The translations under genes and the position numbers were made by a program. Below are positions 52,414 through 60,845 of a stretch of DNA of 64,000 bases, piece after piece. The first letter of the stretch is position 1. Each line of letters opens with the position of its first letter. The notes beneath the pieces are model-generated. The model worked only from the letters and a program-made list of their open reading frames with translations, ran no database searches and had not been told where the DNA came from. This DNA is from a bacterium. Its GTDB lineage: Bacteria; Bdellovibrionota; UBA1018. The stretch covers positions 29,617 to 93,616 of the forward strand of contig JAIEMT010000010.1 of the NCBI GenBank assembly GCA_019751945.1. The letters run 5' to 3'.

Positions 52414-52770
52414 ATGAAAGCAATCCTGATAACTCTAGCAGCACTCATGGCAACGAAGCCCGATGTTCAAGGCAAGAACATCCGGGTTTGGAATATTCGC
52501 CAAACCAACATTCTCCGAATCAACTTAGTAGAAATGAGCGGCGAGCTCCCGCTGCACAAACATCCCGATGCTGACCATAGTCTGATGGTCCTGGAAGGAA
52601 GAGTACGAGTCCAAATCGGCCAAGAGATTTTCGAAATTGAGAAGGGGGACTATGTTTCGATTCCCCAGGACGTCCCCCATAAATATTGGGCACTTACTCA
52701 GCCAGCACTTTTAGTGAGTATGGACGCCCCTTACTACGATCCCAAAAATACGGTGCAGCTCGAGCCTTAG
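52414..52770 (+). CDS. exported small cupin protein
   Basis: A 118-residue protein with a possible short signal peptide ('KAILITLAALMATKPD') and a single cupin-2 domain. Metal ligands are likely the His residues in 'LHKHPDADHSLMVLEG' and the later His in 'IPQDVPHKYW'; 'GDYVSIP' is the usual turn. The substrate is unknown. The stop overlaps the convergent membrane protein gene by 4 bp. Confidence 0.8.
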   Translation: MKAILITLAALMATKPDVQGKNIRVWNIRQTNILRINLVEMSGELPLHKHPDADHSLMVLEGRVRVQIGQEIFEIEKGDYVSIPQDVPHKYWALTQPALLVSMDAPYYDPKNTVQLEP

Positions 52771-53204
52771 CGAATTTCGGAATGGCGAATTTTTCCGCCT
52801 TGAAGTGCGGTGGCCATGTAGACCGTGCAGCCGTGAATGGCGAAAACGAGTAACGTCCATTGCAGCGCTTTTACCCAGGTCTTCTTTTTACGAACGGCCC
52901 ACTCGAGTGCGATGGCGAGTGTCGCGACTAAGAAGCCTGAACGAAGTGCCCAGACTGCCGCTTGTTCGTGGGCGTGAATGAACGTTTCAAAGTCGCCTCC
53001 CAGCGCTTTTACAACCTGTTCCGCTTTTTCACCTGTTTCGTAGGAGATCCATCCGAATATCCCGGTGATCACAAACAGCACGCTAGCCAAAGTGCGAAGT
53101 TCCGCTGACTTCCGCTTCATTGAAAAGGCGAGGGCAAAAACTCCAATAACGAGAGTAAAAAGCGAAACGTGATTGATCATTAAATGCAAGTGAGCGTCGT
53201 TCAT
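52767..53204 (-). CDS. small membrane protein of unknown function
   Basis: A 145-residue protein with four membrane helices. His residues near helix ends ('DAHLHLMINHVSLF', 'FIHAHEQAAVW') and 'ISYETGEKAEQ' resemble DUF2231-like heme or metal membrane proteins, but I cannot assign it. It overlaps the M48-like protease gene by 4 bp (ATGA) and is its translational partner. Confidence 0.6.
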   Translation of the reverse strand: MNDAHLHLMINHVSLFTLVIGVFALAFSMKRKSAELRTLASVLFVITGIFGWISYETGEKAEQVVKALGGDFETFIHAHEQAAVWALRSGFLVATLAIALEWAVRKKKTWVKALQWTLLVFAIHGCTVYMATALQGGKIRHSEIR

Positions 53205-54247
53205 TTCTTCTCCTGATGGGGAGGACAGTACTGAGTCTCCGGCCGGGGTTTAGTGTAATCAAAACAGAGTAAGTCTTGGATCTTTGGATTGGCAGTCAGA
53301 ATGCGGTTTCGTTCGGGCCCCGAGAGGTGGCCCTTGGAAGAAAAGTCCATTCCGCAGTTCGTGCGAAGGGCGCTCTTGATCGCCTCGCGTTTCAGTTCTT
53401 TTCGTCCTGAGAGGCCGGCGATGTATCTTGGAAAAATTTGACCGCCCGCCCAATCGGCCCAGAGTTCCTCCTGGTCGACCTTTCGAGTGCTGGGTAGGTT
53501 GCCGACGACTTTCTCGTAAAGGCAGTCGAGCACTTTCGGAGAGCGCTGTTGGAGAGCACTCGAAAGAACGTGTCCCAATTCATGACTGAGGATGAGTGCC
53601 AGCGCATGTTCGCTCGTGATGGTCGTGAGAACTAATCCGCCAATTTCTACCCCGCGGGCTGAGGCATTGATTCTCATTTCCGAGAGCAGGCCAGGTCTTT
53701 TCTTGTAGTCCCTGACGACCTTGAGGTTTTCGAGAGCTTTGTCGACAGCTTGTCGGCAGTCGGCGGTCGTGCAGATCTCCTCTGAAAACGCTTTCGCTTT
53801 TCCTTTGAGCCCCTTCAGGATTCGGTCAACTCGGTCGAGCTTTTCGTCGAAGTCGTTTTGTTTGTAAAACCGGTCGATCAGATAATCCTCTTTTTTGGGC
53901 CGAGTCGTCGGGGGAAGTTTCGCCCACTCCACTGCAAAACCACCCAGGGCTTTTTTTTGATTTTCGTAATTCACTTTGTTGTGCCCCGCCTCGAGCAATG
54001 AAGCAGAGTGGCCGGTGCTATCGACCGGAGGCATGGGCGAACACGAGGCCACGTAGCTATCTTCGCACGCGTGCTTACTCGACTCCGGAAACAGGGGTTG
54101 CAGAATATTGCCCCGAAGTTTCATGAGTCCCTGGTGGGCGACGTAGGGATCGAGCGAGTCGGGGATGTCGCAGTCGGGATTGGATGCGGCCGAGCCCGGA
54201 ATTGAAACTAAAAAGAAGAGGATGGGTGGGAATCCCCAGAGTCTCAT
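53201..54247 (-). CDS. exported HExxH metalloprotease
   Basis: A 348-residue protein with signal peptide 'FPPILFFLVSIPGSAASN'. Zinc site 'ALILSHELGHVLSSAL' and a third ligand Glu in 'VDQEELWADWAGG' form the HExxH...E pattern of M48-type peptidases. Cys residues are frequent ('NPDCDIPDS', 'HACEDSYVASCSP', 'EICTTADCRQ', 'LDCLYEK', 'TQYCPPH'), suggesting disulphides. It is coupled to the small membrane protein gene. It likely acts in the periplasm or outside. Confidence 0.82.
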   Translation of the reverse strand: MRLWGFPPILFFLVSIPGSAASNPDCDIPDSLDPYVAHQGLMKLRGNILQPLFPESSKHACEDSYVASCSPMPPVDSTGHSASLLEAGHNKVNYENQKKALGGFAVEWAKLPPTTRPKKEDYLIDRFYKQNDFDEKLDRVDRILKGLKGKAKAFSEEICTTADCRQAVDKALENLKVVRDYKKRPGLLSEMRINASARGVEIGGLVLTTITSEHALALILSHELGHVLSSALQQRSPKVLDCLYEKVVGNLPSTRKVDQEELWADWAGGQIFPRYIAGLSGRKELKREAIKSALRTNCGMDFSSKGHLSGPERNRILTANPKIQDLLCFDYTKPRPETQYCPPHQEKK

Positions 54248-54299
54248 CCTCTTATTCTAGCCCAAGTTTTTTCTAAAGACTATCGATCAGCCCCTTCGA

Positions 54300-55073
54300 C
54301 TAGCAGGTTCCACCGGCAAGGCTTCTCGGAGTGGGGTAGACTATAAATTTCTTAACGGAAATCACTTCCTTCGGTGAATAGGAGGTTCCCACCATTTCAA
54401 GTTGAACGTTGCTGGTGCCTTGGCCAATGACTTCAAACGGGAAGACATCCCAGGTGTCCTTTGCGTCGGTTACTTGAAACTTGCGCTGACCTTTGAGGAC
54501 TTGATTGTTGACCGAGCCTTTCTTGATCCGGGCTTTGAGTCCTGCTTCCACGTAGATGTGGACTTCAGTGCTGGAGTGTCCGCCGGTCGACGCCGAGGGA
54601 ATGTCCAAATCGGAGATTTTTTGGCCGCTCACCACTTTATTAATTTTCACGACCTGGACGTCTTGAGACTGGTTTGTGAAGATTTCTGCCTCGCCGCTAT
54701 CGACGACTTCAAAGGCAAAGGTGGAGAGTCCGTTGCTGGTGCCTTCTTTGCCGATGAATTTGAGTACACTGGCATCCGATGTGGCAATCATCAAGCCTTC
54801 CTTGTCTGTCACTGCGACTTTCACCAAGGTTTTTTCGTTTCCGCCGACCGCTGCTTCGTCAATCTGAACGACGCTTGAGCCGAAGCGTGCCGGATTCACG
54901 GAATACACTTCTTCCTTCTGGTAGGAGTCTCGGGCTGTGTAGCGCTGGTAAACTTTCCAAACCGTTTTGCCGGAATAGGCGGGAAAGCAACTATGTGCCG
55001 ATGGAATATCGATGAACATCGGCAGAGCTGCAACGACTGCGAAACCTGTAAATGCAAGAAGCGTCTTTTTCAT
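54300..55073 (-). CDS. exported beta-rich protein of unknown function
   Basis: A 257-residue protein with signal peptide 'LLAFTGFAVVAALPMFIDIPSAHS'. The mature part looks like two beta-sandwich domains ('VVQIDEAAVGGNEKTLVKVAV', 'VEAGLKARIKKGSVNNQVLK') and ends 'YPTPRSLAGGTC' with a Cys at the C-terminus. Another Cys is just after the signal ('AHSCFPAYSG'). It forms a minus-strand pair with the next gene. Confidence 0.68.
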   Translation of the reverse strand: MKKTLLAFTGFAVVAALPMFIDIPSAHSCFPAYSGKTVWKVYQRYTARDSYQKEEVYSVNPARFGSSVVQIDEAAVGGNEKTLVKVAVTDKEGLMIATSDASVLKFIGKEGTSNGLSTFAFEVVDSGEAEIFTNQSQDVQVVKINKVVSGQKISDLDIPSASTGGHSSTEVHIYVEAGLKARIKKGSVNNQVLKGQRKFQVTDAKDTWDVFPFEVIGQGTSNVQLEMVGTSYSPKEVISVKKFIVYPTPRSLAGGTC

Positions 55074-55090
55074 TTTAAAATCCTCTAAAT

Positions 55091-55555
55091 TTATTCTTCG
55101 TTTTTAGGAAATAAGCTGCTGGGGCAATTGTCTCTGGCGATTTTTGCAAGGCTTCTTGCTGCGTCTCCCCTGCGAGAAGTCATGGAGCCCCCGTCGGACC
55201 AAATGACAAATTCGCTCACGGGCTTTTCTGCGCCGCGAACACTGCCCTGGATGGCGATTGCCGGGACCGTCGCGCGAATGTGCAGGGCCCGAGTCATCTG
55301 TGCTTTCGAAGCTTCGCGAATGTCGTTCGCAAACTGATCGGCATTGAGGTTGTTTCTTTCGGCGGTCAGGGTTTTTACACCTTTATTAGATACCGTGATT
55401 TCAACCTTGTCGGGAAGGATGCGGCAGAGGACCCAGGTCGGGTCATTCACGATGTTTCCGTAAGTCATGGTCACCAATGGGCCGCCCATCGGACTGCGAG
55501 CAAAGCTCGGTGCCGCCACCAACATCAACACGAACGCGTAATAAATGGTCTTCAT
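55091..55555 (-). CDS. small exported protein of unknown function
   Basis: A 154-residue protein with signal peptide 'IYYAFVLMLVAAPSFA'. The mature part has 'DPTWVLCRILPDKVEITVSNKG' and ends 'IARDNCPSSLFPK', a Cys pair, with an amphipathic helix 'ADQFANDIREASKAQ'. No family recognised. It is 17 bp upstream of the beta-rich protein gene on the same strand. Confidence 0.65.
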   Translation of the reverse strand: MKTIYYAFVLMLVAAPSFARSPMGGPLVTMTYGNIVNDPTWVLCRILPDKVEITVSNKGVKTLTAERNNLNADQFANDIREASKAQMTRALHIRATVPAIAIQGSVRGAEKPVSEFVIWSDGGSMTSRRGDAARSLAKIARDNCPSSLFPKNEE

Positions 55556-55661
55556 TCTGAGTCCCTCATTCCTTGGGTTGGCTCATTAATCGCTAACACC
55601 CCGCTCCGCAAGCTCTAAATCCCCTATAGGAAACGGGGGGTTACTAGATAGTAAAAATAAT

Positions 55662-55688
55662 TTCACAATATAAAATTTTACTTATAAT
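55662..55688 (+). promoter_or_regulatory. candidate promoter with perfect -10
   Basis: TATAAT at 55683-55688 is exact; TTCACA at 55662-55667 matches 5/6 of the -35 consensus but the spacer is 15 bp, shorter than ideal. The region 55619-55732 is AT-rich. The gene at 55733 has GGAGAAGG just before its TTG start. Confidence 0.4.
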
Positions 55689-55732
55689 ATGGTCTTCTGG
55701 CCCCGAATTTGGGCCGGAGAAGGTAGTAGAAG

Positions 55733-56647
55733 TTGCTTTACTGGGTGTGGTTCAGCCTAGCACTAATAACCGCTTCTTCCGCTCAGGCGGCTTCCCTCAA
55801 GGACATCCTTGCGGCTAGCAATGCCAAGTGGAAAACCCCTACGCCGGCTCCTACAGCGGCTCCAGCTCCTGCTCCTTCGCCCTCCGCTGCAGTGGATCCT
55901 AACGCCCCCTCCCTTCGGAAAGAGACCCAGGCCATGAGCAAGACCTTGGCCTTCCAATATGGGGCGGCGGCCAGTTCGACCGATGTCGGAGTGGATACGT
56001 CCATGAAGGGAACCGTCATGGGAAAGGAAAAGTCCCTGGTTCAGGTCGAGGCCGAGGCCCCAACCGAAACCACCCCCGGCGTCTCTGAGATTTACATTGG
56101 CGGGCTTCAGCTTGTGTCCGCGCAGATTCCCTTGCGCGACTTGGCTTACAAAAAAGAATTCAAACTTCCGACGATGGACATTCAAGCGGTGCTTCTCACT
56201 TACCCGGTGGGTCCGCTTGTTCTGCAACTCGATGCAGGGTTTTCGTTGAGCGGTGGCCTAGTAGTGAGTGTGTTGCCGATCGCAGCGATTCCTGTGGAAG
56301 AGTCCTCGGTGCAGGTGGAGATCGTCGGAGAAGTGCAGTCCATGGCGTACATCGAAGGATCGGTGACGCTGCTGTTTCTCAAAGGGGGAGTGGGAGGAGA
56401 GGTCACAGTGGCTGACGGCAGTTTGAACTTGGTCACACAAGTTTACCTGAATGGTAAGCGTCCTTATTATCATCTCAGTGGGCATCTCGAGATGTTTTCG
56501 GGCGAAATCTATGCAAGCGCAAAAATCTTTGGTCTATTCGGCTTTAAATGGCGGGAATTCTGGCATCACACTTTCTACAAGTGGAACGGGCTCTGTTACA
56601 ACCTGACCAATAATTTGCAATCGAGTGGTCGATGCGCTTATCTGTAA
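55733..56647 (+). CDS. exported beta-rich protein, partner of the HEAT-repeat protein
   Basis: A 304-residue protein with a TTG start, preceded by GGAGAAGG. The signal peptide is 'LALITASSAQAAS'; an Ala/Pro-rich linker (25-50) follows. The rest is long amphipathic strands with little helix: 'SEIYIGGLQLVSAQIPL', 'LVLQLDAGFSLSGGLVVS', 'SSVQVEIVGEVQSMAYIEGSV', 'YYHLSGHLEMFSGEIYASAK'. It ends 'LCYNLTNNLQSSGRCAYL' with two Cys. It overlaps the next gene by 16 bp. The strand pattern suggests lipid contact or a beta-sheet funnel. Confidence 0.72.
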   Translation: MLYWVWFSLALITASSAQAASLKDILAASNAKWKTPTPAPTAAPAPAPSPSAAVDPNAPSLRKETQAMSKTLAFQYGAAASSTDVGVDTSMKGTVMGKEKSLVQVEAEAPTETTPGVSEIYIGGLQLVSAQIPLRDLAYKKEFKLPTMDIQAVLLTYPVGPLVLQLDAGFSLSGGLVVSVLPIAAIPVEESSVQVEIVGEVQSMAYIEGSVTLLFLKGGVGGEVTVADGSLNLVTQVYLNGKRPYYHLSGHLEMFSGEIYASAKIFGLFGFKWREFWHHTFYKWNGLCYNLTNNLQSSGRCAYL

Positions 56648-58176
56648 TTATTGTGTCGGGTGCCTCCGTCGCGTCAGTTCTCGCGCTCGGATGGCTTTCA
56701 TTTCATTCATCCAAAACTCCTGAAGTACTCACAGCGAAAGCAGCGCGTTCGATTGCGTCTGTTGCGGTGAGTTCGGAACCGGAGCGACGGTCGTATCTCT
56801 TTAATCGAGAGATTCACGCTCGCACAGGGACGCAAGATCTCTTTCGCCTGAGTTTGTTTGGAAAACTCTGGGTGCACACCGATCAAAACGGGACGGAGTT
56901 CACGATGAAGATCGATTCGCCCGAGCAGCTTCGATCGAGTCCGCTCGTTCGACTGGTAGTGAGCAAGAGCAATGAGCTGACTCAGGTTCAGATTGTTCGG
57001 GAACACCAGGGGCGGCATGACAAAGATTTTCGGGAAACTCTTGCGAGAATCGGTGTCGATCTGTTGCAGCAGTTCTTGTTCTTTGAACAAAAAGATCTGC
57101 AGGGATCGTACGAAGCGCGATTTACTCAGGTCGATTCCTTGCATTTTGAAAAAACAAAGCTGGCCTATTCTAGCGAGCCTTATTCTAAAGCTCGCCTAGA
57201 GAATTCGCACCACACCTTGTCGTTAAGCCCGACGGGCGCGCCCGAAGAGGTTCGAGGAACAGAGCTCTTGAAAATGGGCGATGACGCTATGACCTTGGTG
57301 TCGAATTCTAGCTACAAGATTCTGCGAGAATCGGACCTCACTCCCTGGCCTTGGTTGGGGGAAGGGGCTTCTTGGCAGGAAATTTCGTTGGCTTCGGTTT
57401 TAGGAACCCCTGTGGCTTCTCGTCCTTCAGCAGGACTTCAAGAAGCGGAGCTTACGGAAATTCCATCGGTGTCCGCGCTCATTCAAACTCTTCGAACTGG
57501 GAAGTTAAAAACAGCCCAACAGCGCCTGGGTGTTTATCGGCGCCTAGTGAAACGCTTGAATCACAACGGATCGGATGTTTCTCGTGTCGCTGAAGCACTT
57601 CCCGGCTTCAAGAGTCGAGAAGCCGAGTTTGGAGTGCTAGTAGGGGCCTTGGCGTCGAGCAATCAGCCCGATGCGCATCAGGTTCTACAATCTGTGTTTA
57701 ACGATGGAAGCTATTCTCGAAATGCTCAGGAGTTAGTTCTGAATTCTTGGGTAGTGACGGGCGCAGAGTTGCCGAAGGCCACCACCGAGTTTTTAAAGAA
57801 GCTCGCTGCCGATACCGAGCGGACCGAGAACTCCGGCGCTCTCCTGGCGCTGGGGTCTCAGGTTTCTCGTTCGAGTGACCCACAGCAAAAAGCCGACCTC
57901 GAAAACTTCTTGGTCGAGCGGTTGCAACAAGCTCGCGGGGAATCTGAAAAAGTCGCAGCTTTAGATGCGATGGGAAACGCTGGTTCAGCGGGATTTTTGC
58001 CGTATATTCGGGGATTCTTAGTAGACCCGAGTGAGCATGTCCGCGCTCGAGCCTATATGGCGCTTCGCTTGATTCCAGGCGATGACGTCGCCCGCATGTT
58101 AGAAAGTGGGCGTTCCGACCCCTCTCCCGAAGTGAAGCGCTCAGCAGACCTGGCGCTCAACCTTCGCAGCGGTTAG
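56632..58176 (+). CDS. exported HEAT-repeat protein, vitellogenin/LLTP-like layout
   Basis: A 514-residue protein with an N-terminal membrane or signal helix. Residues about 50-240 are beta-rich ('YLFNREIHARTGTQDLFRLSL', 'HHTLSLSPTGAPEEV'); residues about 280-510 are helical repeats ending in HEAT units ('EKVAALDAMGNAGSAGFLPYIRGFLVDPSEH', 'VRARAYMALRLIPGDDVARML'). A beta N-sheet followed by a helical superhelix with the phrase 'DAMGNAGSAGFLPYI' resembles large lipid transfer proteins such as vitellogenin and MTP. I have no search to confirm this. It is translationally coupled to the beta-rich protein upstream. Confidence 0.7.
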   Translation: MRLSVIIVSGASVASVLALGWLSFHSSKTPEVLTAKAARSIASVAVSSEPERRSYLFNREIHARTGTQDLFRLSLFGKLWVHTDQNGTEFTMKIDSPEQLRSSPLVRLVVSKSNELTQVQIVREHQGRHDKDFRETLARIGVDLLQQFLFFEQKDLQGSYEARFTQVDSLHFEKTKLAYSSEPYSKARLENSHHTLSLSPTGAPEEVRGTELLKMGDDAMTLVSNSSYKILRESDLTPWPWLGEGASWQEISLASVLGTPVASRPSAGLQEAELTEIPSVSALIQTLRTGKLKTAQQRLGVYRRLVKRLNHNGSDVSRVAEALPGFKSREAEFGVLVGALASSNQPDAHQVLQSVFNDGSYSRNAQELVLNSWVVTGAELPKATTEFLKKLAADTERTENSGALLALGSQVSRSSDPQQKADLENFLVERLQQARGESEKVAALDAMGNAGSAGFLPYIRGFLVDPSEHVRARAYMALRLIPGDDVARMLESGRSDPSPEVKRSADLALNLRSG

Positions 58177-58664
58177 TTCCTGGTCTTGAGCTCTTGCTCC
58201 GGAATGTAATTCACTTGGAGTTGTTTGATTTTCTGTTCGCACGTGTTGATTCGGGCTTTGATAGAACCTTTCACATTCTCCTTGAGAGTGCGCTGGGTTC
58301 TTTTGCCCCGCTCATCCACTAGCGTAAATTCACCCGAATATTTTGTGAGGTATGCTTTCGCGATTCTCACGTACTTATTGAGGAGTTCGAGTTTTTCGGT
58401 ATTGCTGGCTTCAGAAGCCTGATCGGTGTGGAGGGTCACTTGAACGGTGGATTCACTGAGTTGTTCGGAAAAAGTGAGGCCCACAGTAGCTAGCGCGTCT
58501 TCAGCAGCGACAAGCTCTTTAGAGTCCGTAATGACTTGGGACTGTTCCACAGTCTGTCCGGATGCGCTTTCCTTGTTTCCACCGCAGGATTGAACTGCGA
58601 GAACGAGGAGGGCTACGACGGTGCCTGCCGCGATACCTTTGAAAAAATTCTTCATAAGCAACAT
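58173..58664 (-). CDS. lipoprotein of unknown function
   Basis: A 163-residue protein from ATG 58664, with AGAGG upstream. The lipobox is 'VLAVQSCGG' (Cys at about 27). The mature part is helical, with Glu/Lys-rich helices and two repeated halves around 'VRIAKAYLTKYSGEFTLVDERGKRT'. Another Cys is in 'RINTCEQKIK'. It overlaps the HEAT-repeat gene by 4 bp in convergent orientation. No family recognised. Confidence 0.7.
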   Translation of the reverse strand: MLLMKNFFKGIAAGTVVALLVLAVQSCGGNKESASGQTVEQSQVITDSKELVAAEDALATVGLTFSEQLSESTVQVTLHTDQASEASNTEKLELLNKYVRIAKAYLTKYSGEFTLVDERGKRTQRTLKENVKGSIKARINTCEQKIKQLQVNYIPEQELKTRN

Positions 58665-58691
58665 ATGTTCGAACCTCTTTAACCGGGCCAC

Positions 58692-58865
58692 TTTATATGA
58701 CAGCTTGCAACATTAATCAATGTAAATAAGTCAACTATATAGCTAGTTAATATTTAATGATTATTCAGGGTTTATGCTATTCGGGTTTTCATAGGAATTG
58801 AAATCAAGCAAGGGGGTTGAATGCGTGTTGCACCACGTCAGGGGATGAGTTAGTCAACTCTACCG
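58692..58865. promoter_or_regulatory. AT-rich divergent intergenic region
   Basis: Between the lipoprotein gene (minus) and the exported protein gene (plus). It is AT-rich with a palindromic core aactatatagctagtt near 58733-58748. I see no gene. Promoters for both neighbours are likely here but not fixed. Confidence 0.3.
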
Positions 58866-59543
58866 ATGTTGCTGAAGAGATGGGTTTTCGTATTTTTGCT
58901 TTTGGCTGCCACTGGTATCAGTGCAATCGAGCAAGAACAGCGTCCTGAGGTTCGGCTCCCCCTCTATTTCATGACCTATGCGGAATATGGGTATTCGTTT
59001 CCGCGCCTCATGTCTCGATTTAACCCAGAGCTCCGGTCGGCTGGTAACAGCACCGTGTATCCGGATACGATTACTTATTTTGATGGGACCTCGACCGATC
59101 CAGGTCGGTACGTTTTATCCAGATATGTCGAATATACTCAGGGGGTTTTAAATCCATTGCAGGATTGGCAGGGTCGGTCTCGCGTTAATTTAGCTTACAT
59201 TCACTTTTCAGAAGTAGAGGCCCTCATTGCCAGTGAAGAAAAGCTGGGCAATAAGAATCAGCTTTTTTGTTATTCCGGGACTCCAGCAGAGGTGGTCAAA
59301 ATACTTCAGGGCTTAGTGGATTCCCCCCTTGGTGAGAACGTTGCGATTCAGGCTTACCGTTTCAATAACGTTCCGATTTACGTGAAACACACTGAGAACG
59401 AATTGAAAGAGTTGGGCTTGGTCTTGCCCACGAAGTGGAGATTAGGAGGCACTGGCGGAGCTTCTATTCTCCTCTTGGTAAGCGACAGTACTCCTTACAG
59501 GGCCATGGATCTTTCAACCGTCACGCTTCCAAAATGTCGCTGA
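58866..59543 (+). CDS. exported protein of unknown function
   Basis: A 225-residue protein with signal peptide 'VFVFLLLAATGISAIE'. The mature part has mixed strands and helices ('PLYFMTYAEYGYSFPRLMSRF', 'LGLVLPTKWRLGGTGGASILLLV'), two Cys ('QLFCYSGTP', 'LPKCR'), no known motif. Its 3' end overlaps the convergent ferritin-like gene by 49 bp. Confidence 0.65.
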   Translation: MLLKRWVFVFLLLAATGISAIEQEQRPEVRLPLYFMTYAEYGYSFPRLMSRFNPELRSAGNSTVYPDTITYFDGTSTDPGRYVLSRYVEYTQGVLNPLQDWQGRSRVNLAYIHFSEVEALIASEEKLGNKNQLFCYSGTPAEVVKILQGLVDSPLGENVAIQAYRFNNVPIYVKHTENELKELGLVLPTKWRLGGTGGASILLLVSDSTPYRAMDLSTVTLPKCR

Positions 59544-60037
59544 GCTAAGGCGATGTGTTCGACTTCTTCTTCTGCGATCTTTCCAAAAATCTTTGCTGAA
59601 ATCGGATCGATTTGGGCCATGGCTTGAGAGAAGCGCTCTCCGGCTTTTCTTCCCCGTTCTTCTGAGTTCGCCATAAACAGCGCGAATTCGCGGGCACTCG
59701 TGCAACCGATTAAAGAACGCCAGAGAAGGTCCGAAACTTTTCTTTCCCGAACGTCGATTCCCAAATCCTTCATTCGATTGAGAAGCCAGGTGAGGTGTTT
59801 TTCTTCCGCCTTTGCCAGGCGGCGCCAGGCTTCGCGCAACTCAGGGGCGGCGTCTTCGAAACGATCGGCCGCCCAGTTGAAAGCATCGCGGGCTTGGATT
59901 TCCGCAAATGCTGCAGCTCGGAGTCGATCTCCAATTCCATCTTGCGTATGAATGGCGCGCGGTGCATCGCCGTGCTTGTTGGAGTTCAGATCTGAAACGA
60001 TGTGAAACTGGTTCCAATCTGGAGCGGGAAAACTCAC
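59495..60037 (-). CDS. ferritin-like helical protein
   Basis: A 180-residue four-helix protein with carboxylate and His residues placed as in ferritin-like di-iron proteins: 'FAEIQARDAFNWAAD', 'LAKAEEKHLTWLLN', 'MANSEERGRKAGER' and 'KIAEEEVEHIALAQ'. The two ExxH patterns (EEKH and EVEH) are clear. Role: perhaps iron or oxygen chemistry; not fixed. It overlaps the EVE gene by 4 bp (ATGA). Confidence 0.78.
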   Translation of the reverse strand: MSFPAPDWNQFHIVSDLNSNKHGDAPRAIHTQDGIGDRLRAAAFAEIQARDAFNWAADRFEDAAPELREAWRRLAKAEEKHLTWLLNRMKDLGIDVRERKVSDLLWRSLIGCTSAREFALFMANSEERGRKAGERFSQAMAQIDPISAKIFGKIAEEEVEHIALAQRHFGSVTVERSMAL

Positions 60038-60453
60038 GCCGACGTATCCCCAAGGGTCAGAATTTTTTGAAAATGCTTTTCCGAAATCGGCATCACCGAA
60101 AGACGAGATTGTTTAATGAGGGGGAGATCCGTTAATCCCGAAGCTGTCTTAATGGTGGCCAGGGTCACCGGTCTTTTGAGCGCTTTCACCGGGGCAATGT
60201 CGATCTGAGCCCATTCCCGATCGTCTTCCGGAGTCTGATCTTTGTAAGCTTCCTTCACCACTTTCGCGATGCCGACGACCGACTTGTCGTCTCCGCTGTG
60301 ATAAATCAGCGCCACATCCCCCGACTTCATTTTTTGGAGATTGTTTCGCGCTTGGAAATTGCGAACGCCGTTCCAGTTCGTCTTCTTATCTTTTAGAAGT
60401 TTCGAAAAACTGTAGGTTTCAGGTTCTGTTTTGAGGAGCCAGTATTGGGCCAT
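60034..60453 (-). CDS. EVE-domain protein
   Basis: A 139-residue EVE (PUA-like) domain: 'YWLLKTEPETYSFSKLLKDK', 'WNGVRNFQARNNLQKMKSGD' and 'LIYHSGDDKSVVGIAKVVKEA'. Such domains bind modified bases in DNA or RNA. It is a single-domain protein as in the Thyn1 group. It is coupled to the ferritin-like gene downstream; I see no restriction system near. Confidence 0.92.
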   Translation of the reverse strand: MAQYWLLKTEPETYSFSKLLKDKKTNWNGVRNFQARNNLQKMKSGDVALIYHSGDDKSVVGIAKVVKEAYKDQTPEDDREWAQIDIAPVKALKRPVTLATIKTASGLTDLPLIKQSRLSVMPISEKHFQKILTLGDTSA

Positions 60454-60462
60454 GGCCCATGA

Positions 60463-60816
60463 CTAACGCGAGTCCTGGGACTTCGTCAATGCTGTGGTGG
60501 TTTCCGGCTTTTGAGCGGGAAGACGGCTCAATCCGCGGGGTAAAATAATTTTTTGAGACTCTTCCCATTGATTGATTTGGCTGACGAGTTCAGGTGAAGG
60601 CTGAAAGCTTTTGCGAGAATGATGGACTTCGTTGAGCGCGGCCAAAGCGACCCCAGCAGCCACTAAGAGGCTCCAGAAAATCTGGCCATTTCTCAATTCG
60701 GTGAATTTAGTTTTCAATTTCTTCGGAGCCAAGCTTACGAGCTTCCTTCTCTTTTTTATTCTATCGATGTTTAGGGGGTCGCCACAATGTGTCATCTTCG
60801 ACACGCGGCTGGACAA
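60463..60816 (-). CDS. small single-pass membrane protein
   Basis: A 117-residue protein with a basic N-terminus ('RIKKRRKLVSLAPKKLKTKF'), one membrane helix ('IFWSLLVAAGVALAALNEV', about 47-66), and a polar, Pro-rich C-terminus. Type II topology is likely. An alternative start is the Met at residue 8. Function unknown. It is divergent from the phosphopantetheinyl transferase gene 29 bp away. Confidence 0.55.
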   Translation of the reverse strand: MSSRVSKMTHCGDPLNIDRIKKRRKLVSLAPKKLKTKFTELRNGQIFWSLLVAAGVALAALNEVHHSRKSFQPSPELVSQINQWEESQKIILPRGLSRLPAQKPETTTALTKSQDSR

Positions 60817-60845
60817 ATTTGAGAATTCTTGGGTAGAAGTGCTCC

